This document shows positions 6,595 to 13,082 of a stretch of 20,447 nt of DNA, piece by piece. Origin of the DNA: a virus; IMG/VR virus record IMGVR_UViG_3300025759_000911, positions 1 through 20,447 of that record. One strand, given 5' to 3'. A model generated the notes under the pieces. That model saw only the letters and a list, made by a program, of their open reading frames with translations, ran no database searches and was not told the DNA's origin. Numbering within the stretch: the first letter of the stretch is position 1; each line of letters opens with the position of its first letter. The position numbers and the translations under genes are program-made.

Positions 6595-6972
6595 TTAAAT
6601 TTTATTTAAAACTTCTGGTTTAATCCATGATTCTAATTCTACTTCGTTAGAAGATAGTTTGAATAATTTCATAAGTAATTCAAAACGGTATTCACCATCT
6701 AAAGTATTAACACCATGTTGGTCTTTAATATCCTTTGCTTCTACTACATTTAAAGCTTCTATTATAGATTCTCTCTCACCATGATTTAATCTCCATGTCA
6801 CATAATCTAAAACATCATCTACATTGATTGTAGGTTTTTCCCTTTCGTAATTATAATTGTTCTTTACTGAGGATTCTATTCTATTAAAATCACTTATACT
6901 TATTTTATTTTGATTTATAAGTTGTATAACTTCGTTAATACATACTTCATTGTATTCTTCTTGTTTTGACAT
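6595..6972 (-). CDS. Hypothetical protein, 125 aa
   Basis: This soluble acidic protein starts MSKQEEYNEVCINEVIQLIN. The alternation of helices and the segment DVLDYVTWRLNHGERESIIEAL suggest an all-alpha protein. No membrane segment or known motif is visible, and I do not recognise the family. It is encoded 23 bases after the acidic 24-residue frame and 11 bases before the HAD phosphatase, apparently in the same transcription unit. Confidence 0.7.
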   Translation of the reverse strand: MSKQEEYNEVCINEVIQLINQNKISISDFNRIESSVKNNYNYEREKPTINVDDVLDYVTWRLNHGERESIIEALNVVEAKDIKDQHGVNTLDGEYRFELLMKLFKLSSNEVELESWIKPEVLNKI

Positions 6973-6995
6973 AACTTTATTTTATAATTATTTGT

Positions 6996-7070
6996 TTAAT
7001 ATTCAAATACATCACCATATTTGTTGTATTCATCATCATCTTCATCTGGCTTTATATAATAGTTTAACAT
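6996..7070 (-). CDS. Possible 24-residue acidic microprotein
   Basis: A short frame from ATG 7070-7068 to TAA 6998-6996 encodes MLNYYIKPDEDDDEYNKYGD followed by VFEY. It is very acidic with four tyrosines. It starts 9 bases after the thioesterase stop and fills most of the otherwise empty 107-base gap. The length is near the limit of what can be called, so it may be spurious. Its acidic composition is unlike random translation of this AT-rich DNA, which favours Lys, Asn, Ile and Phe. Confidence 0.35.
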   Translation of the reverse strand: MLNYYIKPDEDDDEYNKYGDVFEY

Positions 7071-7079
7071 ACAATCATT

Positions 7080-7511
7080 TTAATTTTTCATTATATCTTC
7101 TTTTAGGTCATTATCCAATGGAATTACCTTTGAATACTTTTTTTTTACTCTGTCACTAATTGGGATTGCATTTCCATCCTCATCAACGCTAACAAATTTT
7201 ATATCAGTAGCCAAAATTCTTTGTTGTTTACCATTGTAAACATTATGTCTTCTAGCTTCAACGTTAAGTGTTACTGAACTAGTACCAAACTTAACAACAC
7301 CAGCGTAAATTTTTATTACATGGCTTGGTCCAGCTGGTTTTTCCCAAACACATTTATCCATAGTTACTGTTACCATTCTAGGTGTATCACAAACTTCCAT
7401 CGCAAAGGCTACGGCATCACCATCAATCCAATACAATAACTTTCCTCCGAAAAGTGTGTTATTAAAACCTAAATCTGAATGTTTCACAGGGTGGACTCCA
7501 ATTAAGTTCAT
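7080..7511 (-). CDS. Hotdog-fold acyl-CoA thioesterase-like protein
   Basis: This 143-residue protein of the YciA/BFIT acyl-CoA thioesterase type shows the hotdog signature NNTLFGGKLLYWIDGDA (17-33), with the usual central-helix LFGG and Asp near its end, then a beta-rich region (VTVTMDKCVWEKPA, IKIYAGVVKFGTSSVTLNVEARR). These enzymes hydrolyse acyl-CoA thioesters in the cytoplasm. The substrate is not predictable from sequence. The C-terminal extension (IPISDRVKKKYSK onward) is charged. The promoter TTG-N20-TATATTTG ends only two bases before the ATG, so its message may be nearly leaderless. A thioesterase is an unusual phage gene and may alter host lipid or CoA metabolism. Confidence 0.85.
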   Translation of the reverse strand: MNLIGVHPVKHSDLGFNNTLFGGKLLYWIDGDAVAFAMEVCDTPRMVTVTMDKCVWEKPAGPSHVIKIYAGVVKFGTSSVTLNVEARRHNVYNGKQQRILATDIKFVSVDEDGNAIPISDRVKKKYSKVIPLDNDLKEDIMKN

Positions 7512-7513
7512 TA

Positions 7514-7544
7514 CAAATATAATATTTTATTCTTTATTATGCAA
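7514..7544 (-). promoter_or_regulatory. Promoter TTG-N20-TATATTTG abutting a start codon
   Basis: TTG (7544-7542), 20 bases, then TATATTTG (7521-7514) match the Bacteroidota promoter pattern. The TTG lies inside the end of the upstream nuclease gene. The thioesterase ATG begins two bases after the -7 box, so transcription from here would start at or very near the AUG. This would give a leaderless message, or the promoter would serve mainly the downstream genes. Confidence 0.7.
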
Positions 7545-8018
7545 GTCTAAATCAGTTATTTTTAGACAGTAGCAGTCTCCTTTAAATTTCCACTCACAAC
7601 CTTTGATGGTGTCGTCAACTTCACCTTCTCTTCTAAAAGTGGCTTCTTTAAAAAATTCTTCTTTATTTTTCCAACCAACAATCCAACCAGTCCTAAGTGA
7701 TTTATGTATTACAACAAAGCAATACCAATCACATTTTTGTTTGGTGTTGTATGAGAATATGTTATAAGTATGGTGCAATTGAGGTGGAACGTTTTGTTTC
7801 TTTGTTTTTACATCAACTTTTTTATTTTTTATGATTAAATCATAATCATAATCACCGACATATTCTGCTTTATCACCATAATAATCCATAACTATTATCT
7901 CACCTAAAGCACCAACTTCATTACCTTCACCCTTAGTAACTGAACCCTTTAAAACATTGAATTCATATAGTTCTTTACCCCTAGCTCTTTGTTCATCACT
8001 TATCTTTATTTTTATCAT
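7527..8018 (-). CDS. PD-(D/E)XK nuclease-like protein
   Basis: This 163-residue protein fits a restriction-endonuclease-like core. Helix one contains GALGEIIVMDYYG with Glu40. The acidic strand DYDYDLIIK provides Asp60, and KVDVKTK provides Asp69 and Lys71, giving the E...D...D-x-K arrangement. Later strands (CDWYCFVVIHK, GWIVGWKNKEEFF) and CEWKFKGDCYCLKI resemble a phage nuclease family I recall from marine phages, including the GWxxGxxxxEEFxxxAxFxxxGDxD-like region. The motif is seen; nuclease activity and DNA substrate are inferred. Possible roles are host DNA breakdown, recombination or repair. It has its own promoter four bases before the ATG. Confidence 0.72.
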   Translation of the reverse strand: MIKIKISDEQRARGKELYEFNVLKGSVTKGEGNEVGALGEIIVMDYYGDKAEYVGDYDYDLIIKNKKVDVKTKKQNVPPQLHHTYNIFSYNTKQKCDWYCFVVIHKSLRTGWIVGWKNKEEFFKEATFRREGEVDDTIKGCEWKFKGDCYCLKITDLDLHNKE

Positions 8019-8022
8019 ATAA

Positions 8023-8053
8023 CAAATATAGTAAAATTAATTAAATTTTTCAA
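8023..8053 (-). promoter_or_regulatory. Promoter TTG-N20-TATATTTG before the nuclease gene
   Basis: TTG (8053-8051), 20 bases, then TATATTTG (8030-8023) match the Bacteroidota pattern. The TTG overlaps the last codons of the PrsW-like gene. The nuclease ATG (8018) lies four bases after the box, so the 5' leader must be extremely short. Confidence 0.75.
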
Positions 8054-8828
8054 GTTTATTCTTATAACTTTTATTAAGGTTTTTAAAACACCATGATGCA
8101 GCGAGTAACGACATAATCAATAACATATATAATGTTGATATACCTCTATCTCCATTTATAAAAACATGTAAATCGTATATACCATGAAGTGTTATTGCAC
8201 TTAATAAACCGATTAAAATAAAAATCCTACGTCTGAGTTTATCTGACTTTAAAACAACTATATCAAATAGAGACCTATTCTTCAACCTGGTCCCAACTCT
8301 ACCCAAAGCAATCCAATAACCCATAAATAAACCAAAAACCATGTGACCTATAACAGCTGTCACAGAGCGCCATAATATAACGTCTAATGGGTCAAATGCT
8401 TTCATAGCATATGAAACATTCTCAACAACAGCGAAACCTAAACTAATCATAGCAACATTAAACATCGTACTTAAAGGATGGTATTTACGTTTATCATTAT
8501 TAAGTAACTTTTCTATAATAATAAAAGTGATTAATTTAACTAGTTCCTCTATCAACCCAACTTGGATGAATGTTTTAGCATGTAAAAAATGTAAGGGGTA
8601 AATCTTGTGATTAGTAATCACAGATGCTATATTATTCCAACCTGGAAACAAATAGAAAAAATAAAGTAATAGTATAACCGACATGAATCCACCAACTAGG
8701 TAAACCATCCCGTTTTTAATGTTAATAGTTTTATAAGGTATCGTTATGTATATTATAAAACTATATATTAAAGCTGGTAGTAAAGATAACACCATTATAC
8801 TAATAATCCCCATGATAATAAATATCAT
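8037..8828 (-). CDS. prsW: PrsW-family intramembrane protease
   Basis: This 263-residue polytopic membrane protein has all the motifs I expect for PrsW (a relative of CAAX/ABI membrane proteases): IEELVK at 93-98 (Glu94, Glu95), FAVVEN at 132-137 (Glu136, Asn137), RSVTAVIGH at 154-162 and HGIYD at 215-219. Hydrophobic segments at about 7-30, 43-61, 87-106, 122-140, 155-175, 202-220 and 231-247 fit a multi-pass protease with its active site in the membrane. In Bacillus subtilis PrsW makes the first cut in the anti-sigma factor RsiW. Here the target is unknown. The start codon lies in a perfect 15-bp hairpin, and a second in-frame ATG five codons on (8813) is in the other arm. Why a phage encodes it is an open question; control of a host sigma/anti-sigma system is one possibility. 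Confidence 0.87.
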   Translation of the reverse strand: MIFIIMGIISIMVLSLLPALIYSFIIYITIPYKTINIKNGMVYLVGGFMSVILLLYFFYLFPGWNNIASVITNHKIYPLHFLHAKTFIQVGLIEELVKLITFIIIEKLLNNDKRKYHPLSTMFNVAMISLGFAVVENVSYAMKAFDPLDVILWRSVTAVIGHMVFGLFMGYWIALGRVGTRLKNRSLFDIVVLKSDKLRRRIFILIGLLSAITLHGIYDLHVFINGDRGISTLYMLLIMSLLAASWCFKNLNKSYKNKLEKFN

Positions 8829-8837
8829 GGGGATTAT
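8803..8837 (-). promoter_or_regulatory. Perfect 15-bp inverted repeat covering the PrsW start codon
   Basis: ATAATCCCCATGATA (8803-8817) and its exact reverse complement (8823-8837) flank a five-base loop. In the minus-strand transcript each arm contains an AUG in the PrsW frame (8828 and 8813), so the structure would hide both possible start codons. It lacks a following U-run, which argues against an intrinsic terminator. It may be a translational switch, a protein-binding operator or an RNA-processing site. Confidence 0.7.
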
Positions 8838-8855
8838 AATTAGTACTGTTTAATT

Positions 8856-9116
8856 TTATATTTTATCTTCTTTGATAAAATTGTCATTCAAATAGTCGAT
8901 ACACATTTTAACAGCTTTTTCACTATCAAAATAATTATTGTCTTCAGCAATTGTAATAAGTGTACCTAACGCATTACAAACAGTTGTTAAGTCATCCATA
9001 ACCATTTTTCTGGCACTGTCCTCATCCTTAACTGTTTCTACAACATTTTCTGGTTTTGTAATTCTTATAGGGTCTTCCCTCTCAGAATCTAAATCTATCA
9101 TTAAAGTATTTTTCAT
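8856..9116 (-). CDS. Hypothetical acidic protein, 86 aa
   Basis: This soluble acidic protein starts MKNTLMIDLDSEREDPIRIT. The second half looks alpha-helical (ARKMVMDDLTTVCNALGTLI and KAVKMCIDYLNDNF). No known motif is visible and no family is recognised. It is first behind a strong promoter (9121-9151) only four bases from its ATG and is followed by the hairpin and the PrsW gene, with which it probably shares a message. Confidence 0.7.
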   Translation of the reverse strand: MKNTLMIDLDSEREDPIRITKPENVVETVKDEDSARKMVMDDLTTVCNALGTLITIAEDNNYFDSEKAVKMCIDYLNDNFIKEDKI

Positions 9117-9120
9117 AATA

Positions 9121-9151
9121 CAAATATATATTTAATTGTTTGAAATGTCAA
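9121..9151 (-). promoter_or_regulatory. Promoter TTG-N20-TATATTTG
   Basis: TTG (9151-9149), 20 bases, then TATATTTG (9128-9121) match the Bacteroidota -33/-7 pattern. The box ends four bases before the ATG at 9116. It lies in the 40-base gap after the GP88-like gene and would drive the 86-residue gene and the PrsW gene. Confidence 0.75.
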
Positions 9152-9156
9152 GTATA

Positions 9157-10428
9157 TTACCTATACTTCTCTGGAACTATGTTAATTAATTCCTCAGAAA
9201 AATCGTATTTATCATTATACTTAACAACGTATCTAAGTAGTTTAGCTTTAAACTCTAAATCAGATTTACTTGTTTTAAATTTCTTAGGGTTTTCTTTTGC
9301 TTTCTCAATAACACTTAAACCAGCGTTAGCTTCTTTAGTAGTCCAAAAATGGTTTTCATCCATCTTGAAGAATCTGTTAAGTGGTTTCCTATATTTCCAA
9401 TAAGCCATAAACGTTTCATTTCTCATCTTATTTTGGCTCATTTCACCTTTCTCTTGTGTACCATGAACTAATAAAGCAAAGTTAGATTCCTTACCACCCT
9501 TTTGTTTAGCTAAATCATCATCTAAGTCAACAACAAGACCAGCTTCTAAAACTTCTTCTGGTGTATTAAACACATGTGACTCTTTAACATCAACATTTGG
9601 TAAATCTCTATCTCTCTTACCACCCTTAGAAAGAGTTATTGACAAGTTAGGTATTTCATCTAAAGCATCTTTATATTTTTTAATGAACGGTACTGATTTA
9701 GTATACGCATAAAAATAAACCTTTGGGAATTTTTTAGCTGCTTCCATCCAAGCTTCCAAATATTTAGTGCTAAAGAAATCTCCAGATTCGTGAATTCTAA
9801 TACCTTCTTTAACACCATCTGTATCAAAGAAATGTTTAATAGACCTAACTATCAAGTCAGTCATTGCTTTTACACCACCTTCTTTGGCAGCTTCATCAAT
9901 TAAATCTTTATTATGCCACCTATTAGCTCTAATTGCATCGTATTGCATTTCTTGGTTAGCAGCATAGCAATCGAATTCAGCATCATCACCCTTAGTTACT
10001 TGTACATCACCCTTATAAGGAATCTTTTCACCAGTTTTATTACTAATCTTATATGTACCCTCTTTATCTGGGTCCATTTTTCTATACCTATCAACTTTTT
10101 TAAGACAAAGATTAGCAAATGGACATGTCCAGCCAGCTGGAAGTGAGAATGTAGCAACTGAACCACCAAGTTTTGTGTTTTCAGCACTAAATGTAAGTAC
10201 ACAAATATCTAATAAGGCATCCATCATATCATCTTCCATACCTTCATAAAGTTTGGTTACAAACTTGTTAGGTGTAGATGTTAATAAATTGTCTACAATC
10301 TCATTAATTAATTTATCATTATTGTGAATTTTTGTCCCTTCAAAAACATTATTAATTTCAGTTACGAAGTTTTTTCTATTCTCTTCGTGTTTTAAAATAT
10401 TTTCTTTTAGTAGTTTTTTAATACTCAT
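9157..10428 (-). CDS. GP88-like phage protein with N-terminal helical leader
   Basis: This 423-residue protein has cysteine motifs CPFANLC (Cys102, Cys108) and DCYA (Cys154) after the SLPAGWT block, then RANRWHN, the conserved IRIHESGDFFS (212-220) and a YFYAYTKS strand. This order (C-x5-C, CYA, RWH, H-x-SGDF, YTKS) matches what I recall of the Gene product 88 (GP88) family of actinophages. The cysteines could bind a metal or iron-sulfur cluster, but the biochemical role is unknown. The first 10 residues, MSIKKLLKEN, form a helical leader with LKE at 7-9, like leaders on four or five other proteins here. The family call rests on memory of the motif order and needs a profile search. Confidence 0.6.
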   Translation of the reverse strand: MSIKKLLKENILKHEENRKNFVTEINNVFEGTKIHNNDKLINEIVDNLLTSTPNKFVTKLYEGMEDDMMDALLDICVLTFSAENTKLGGSVATFSLPAGWTCPFANLCLKKVDRYRKMDPDKEGTYKISNKTGEKIPYKGDVQVTKGDDAEFDCYAANQEMQYDAIRANRWHNKDLIDEAAKEGGVKAMTDLIVRSIKHFFDTDGVKEGIRIHESGDFFSTKYLEAWMEAAKKFPKVYFYAYTKSVPFIKKYKDALDEIPNLSITLSKGGKRDRDLPNVDVKESHVFNTPEEVLEAGLVVDLDDDLAKQKGGKESNFALLVHGTQEKGEMSQNKMRNETFMAYWKYRKPLNRFFKMDENHFWTTKEANAGLSVIEKAKENPKKFKTSKSDLEFKAKLLRYVVKYNDKYDFSEELINIVPEKYR

Positions 10429-10468
10429 ACCAATTCTTTATAATAAATATGTAAACTATTAATAAAGT

Positions 10469-10843
10469 TTACTTATTATTATCATTTAATCCCTTAATCT
10501 CATCTCTAAGAATTATAGCATCTTCGTACCTTTCTTCTTCGATTGCTAAAATTAGTTTTTCTTCTAAAGATAATTCACGTTCTTTATAAGCACCTACTAT
10601 CTCTTCTTTAACAATTAGACCTTCTTCAGTCTCCCAAATACTTCGCTTAATTGTTTGACCATCTTCCTCAAAATGAGAGATATCGTCTGGTTCACCCAAT
10701 TCATTTTCATGTGGGTTCCTAGTATTTTCATTTAACTCACTAAAATTGTTTAATCTTTTAATTAAGTTTTTAATTCTTTTTAACCTGTTTTCAGACCCTT
10801 TATCAAAAGCGTCATTAAATAAATCATCAAACTCTTCGAACAT
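10469..10843 (-). CDS. UVR-motif protein
   Basis: This 124-residue soluble acidic protein has a C-terminal UVR motif at about 93-119: LEEKLILAIEEERYEDAIIL followed by RDEI. This helical hairpin mediates protein contacts in UvrB, UvrC, McsA and ClpC-type proteins. The N-terminal half is rich in Asp, Glu and Asn and may be disordered (NENTRNPHENELGEPDD). No zinc motif is present, so it is not a full McsA. It probably binds a partner protein, perhaps a repair or Clp component, but the partner is unknown. It is followed after 40 bases by the GP88-like gene. Confidence 0.72.
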   Translation of the reverse strand: MFEEFDDLFNDAFDKGSENRLKRIKNLIKRLNNFSELNENTRNPHENELGEPDDISHFEEDGQTIKRSIWETEEGLIVKEEIVGAYKERELSLEEKLILAIEEERYEDAIILRDEIKGLNDNNK

Positions 10844-10896
10844 AACTTTTTTTTTTACTGTTTTTATTATAAAGGATATATCAAAATAAAAGCCAA

Positions 10897-11157
10897 TTAC
10901 TTTTTTCTGACAAATTTTCTACGCTTATACTTTAGAACTGTCAAAATATACCTAAATGGATTTATTTTAATTAAATAAAAATATAATCCAAATAAAAAAA
11001 CTGATAATAGGTAGAAAATAAAGGTAGTAATTGCGTAAGAATCGTTTGTCATTTTTAAAACCATGTAAAAAAGTGCATCGTAACCCATTGGGTTCAGAAA
11101 CATTGCTGTCATTAGAACTAATGTTGCTTTTTTGTTTCTGTTTACTGCCTTCATCAT
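10897..11157 (-). CDS. Two-helix small membrane protein
   Basis: This 86-residue protein has a short basic N-terminus (MMKAVNRNKKA), one hydrophobic segment at about 12-34 (with NPMGYDALFYMVL), a second at about 43-64 (TTFIFYLLSVFLFGLYFYLI) and a strongly basic tail (KYKRRKFVRKK). Two membrane helices with a basic C-terminus is a layout shared by many phage holins and small membrane effectors, but there is no specific evidence for holin function. Its start could be the first or second ATG (11157 or 11154). Confidence 0.68.
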   Translation of the reverse strand: MMKAVNRNKKATLVLMTAMFLNPMGYDALFYMVLKMTNDSYAITTFIFYLLSVFLFGLYFYLIKINPFRYILTVLKYKRRKFVRKK

Positions 11158-11190
11158 CCATATTTTTTTGTAATTTTTCCAACATAAACA

Positions 11191-11400
11191 TCAAAATAAG
11201 CTAGTCTGGTTTGGTAACATATTTTCCCAATAGACTATTTGCTCATTAAGTTTCTTTAGTTTATTATTAATTGAAGCTCTTTCTTTCATTAACTGTTTTT
11301 TATCGTCATAAAGAAATTTTAGAGCTTCATCAATATCATATTGAGTAACCGTTTTACTCTCTACTAAAATATTTAACTTATCTTTAATTTTATCCTTCAT
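11191..11400 (-). CDS. Small coiled-coil protein, 69 aa
   Basis: This soluble, charged protein starts MKDKIKDKLNILVESKTVTQ. Heptad-like residues in LKFLYDDKKQLMKERASINN and LKKLNEQIVYWEN suggest a helical hairpin or coiled coil. No family is recognised. The gene follows the lysozyme after 27 bases and precedes the two-helix membrane protein, so it may belong to a lysis-related group, but this is context only. Confidence 0.65.
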   Translation of the reverse strand: MKDKIKDKLNILVESKTVTQYDIDEALKFLYDDKKQLMKERASINNKLKKLNEQIVYWENMLPNQTSLF

Positions 11401-11427
11401 ATTATATAAATATGAAGAATATTATAT

Positions 11428-12345
11428 TTAAGACATTATAACTTCAATCTCATTTAATTTATTTAAGCCACTTGCGAAAAAATTAGCTTCCTTTTCTCTT
11501 CTATCTTTCAATCCAGGGAATTTTCTAAAAGACCTACGACTAGTCTTCATTATTTCGTCTTTAGCCTTTTCATATTTACCTCTTTTAACCAACTGTATAA
11601 AATGAGAGTTTCTGAACCCACTTCTACCCATATTAAATGCCATAGATACCATAGCATCATACATATCCTGGTTAATATTGTATTCAATACCCTTATCATC
11701 CCAACTAGATAAAACATCGTTAATTGCGTCTTCAGCTTTTTTTATGTCGGACCTAAGTAGTTTTTCAGCTTCTGCTCTAGTTATTGTTTGGCCATCCTCG
11801 AATTGAGATGTTCTAATTTTTTCCGCATGACCCCAACCAACGGTCACCATTTTATCACCAAGTTTATAAGCAGTAAGTACAGGTTCACCCTTTTGTTTTT
11901 CATCACCCTCTTCGTTCTTTATGAAATTAATTAAACTATCTGATGCAGATGTGGGTGTATTAATTTTTGTAGGTGGTGTCTCTACCTTATCACTTATAGT
12001 TGACATAACTTCATCTTTTATTTCTGGAGCATGAACAGTCAATATATTATTCATAGAAGACATTGATAATAAACCTATTAAACTAATAACACCGTACTTT
12101 ACTAATTTCATTTTTATTTTTTTAGGTAGTTTTTTGAATTTATCTATTAAAGTTTTTAAAAATAATTCAGCTTTCTTTGGGGTGTTTATATCTTTTTTAG
12201 CTTTATCAATTCTTTCTTTAGCGATATCCCATTCAAATGTTATTGGTCCTTCGTTTTCAAAAAGCATTAAGATTTCGTTTAAATCATTTTCATATGATTT
12301 AATTAATAAAGCTTCGTTTAATAATGTTTTTACTATAGTACTCAA
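11428..12345 (-). CDS. GH24 (T4-type) lysozyme with leader and membrane helix
   Basis: Residues about 136-295 form a GH24 muramidase that cleaves peptidoglycan. The catalytic Glu lies in FIKNEEGDE (Glu145/146), followed by LTAYKLGDK and TVGWGHAE (Thr168, His173). Further family blocks are QDMYDAMVSMAFNMG and GLKDRREKEANFF. The first 135 residues are extra: a helical leader MSTIVKTLLNEALL with LNE at 9-11, a charged linker, one hydrophobic helix at about 83-104 (YGVISLIGLLSM) and a Pro/Thr linker. The start codon is TTG, two bases after the upstream stop; the next in-frame ATG would delete the leader. The helix suggests membrane tethering or a signal-anchor-release endolysin. The leader suggests capsid packaging and an entry role instead. 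Confidence 0.87.
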   Translation of the reverse strand: MSTIVKTLLNEALLIKSYENDLNEILMLFENEGPITFEWDIAKERIDKAKKDINTPKKAELFLKTLIDKFKKLPKKIKMKLVKYGVISLIGLLSMSSMNNILTVHAPEIKDEVMSTISDKVETPPTKINTPTSASDSLINFIKNEEGDEKQKGEPVLTAYKLGDKMVTVGWGHAEKIRTSQFEDGQTITRAEAEKLLRSDIKKAEDAINDVLSSWDDKGIEYNINQDMYDAMVSMAFNMGRSGFRNSHFIQLVKRGKYEKAKDEIMKTSRRSFRKFPGLKDRREKEANFFASGLNKLNEIEVIMS

Positions 12346-12347
12346 AT

Positions 12348-13082
12348 CTATTTACTTGTTGTTGGGTTGAATCTCATTCTTATTACTCTAGATAGTATTT
12401 TAAACAAATCTTCTTTAGTTCTATTTTCACGTTTATCTATATAATTATTAATAATTTTCGCAATTCTAATTTCTTTTTTTCTACCCAACTGAAATTTGTA
12501 ATTAATAACATCGAACATACTCATAAAATAATAACCGTTAAATTTACTCGCTCTACTAAATATTTTTTTTTGTGGGTCAACTTCAGTACTCGCATATTCA
12601 CCACCAGCTTTACTTGGGTCCCACTCTTTGAATACTTCAATATCCATTTGTGTTAATCCTAGTTCTTGTGGTCTGAATATACCCTTTTTTAAATTATCAT
12701 TAAAAGAATCCTCATCAACTTTATCAGAAACATTATTTTTTAGTGTTCCCCAAAGCTTTGGGTTTAAAGGTATTACAATATCTAAATCACCAGGTTCGCT
12801 AGGTATTTTAACCATTTTTTCTTCTGAAATTTCACTACTTAAATCATTTATTAATTCAACTAATCCTGGATACAAATATAATCTAGCTGACCCAGCTATG
12901 AAATATTTTTTATCTCCTGTGTCTATACCAAAATTTTCGAATACTACATCCTTTGATTCTTCTAGTAATGCGTCTAGCTTTGCATTACCTTCTTCTAATA
13001 ATACAGTTTCATTAAATGCCTCTTCTAGTTTATTCCAGGCATCTAAAATTACCATTTCTTCATATATACTATATAACTTCAT
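12348..13082 (-). CDS. Nucleotidyltransferase-like protein with short leader
   Basis: This 244-residue protein shows a possible polymerase-beta type nucleotidyltransferase core. GSAR at 64-67 starts a helix, and GDLDIVIP (98-105) gives the paired acidic residues on a strand after a spacer. A second acidic strand could be MDIEVF. The later SKFNGYYFMSMFDVINYKFQ and RIAKIINNYID blocks look helical. Substrate and activity are unknown. I start it at the ATG at 13082, which overlaps the previous gene by 14 bases and gives the leader MKLYSIYEEM, strikingly like the T4 internal-protein leader MKTYQEFIAEA, with IYE at 6-8. An in-frame ATG at 13100 is possible. It ends two bases before the lysozyme start. 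Confidence 0.5.
   Translation of the reverse strand: MKLYSIYEEMVILDAWNKLEEAFNETVLLEEGNAKLDALLEESKDVVFENFGIDTGDKKYFIAGSARLYLYPGLVELINDLSSEISEEKMVKIPSEPGDLDIVIPLNPKLWGTLKNNVSDKVDEDSFNDNLKKGIFRPQELGLTQMDIEVFKEWDPSKAGGEYASTEVDPQKKIFSRASKFNGYYFMSMFDVINYKFQLGRKKEIRIAKIINNYIDKRENRTKEDLFKILSRVIRMRFNPTTSK

Noticed and set aside
10967-11194. Minus-strand 75-codon frame overlapping the two-helix membrane gene
   Set aside because: It overlaps almost entirely with the 86-residue frame, which has the better membrane-protein layout and fits the gene spacing. The alternative is a frame shadow.
12343-12350. TAGATTTG as a -7 promoter box for the lysozyme
   Set aside because: It matches TAnnTTTG but overlaps the upstream stop and the TTG start itself and has no TTG 17-23 bases upstream; translational coupling explains expression better.
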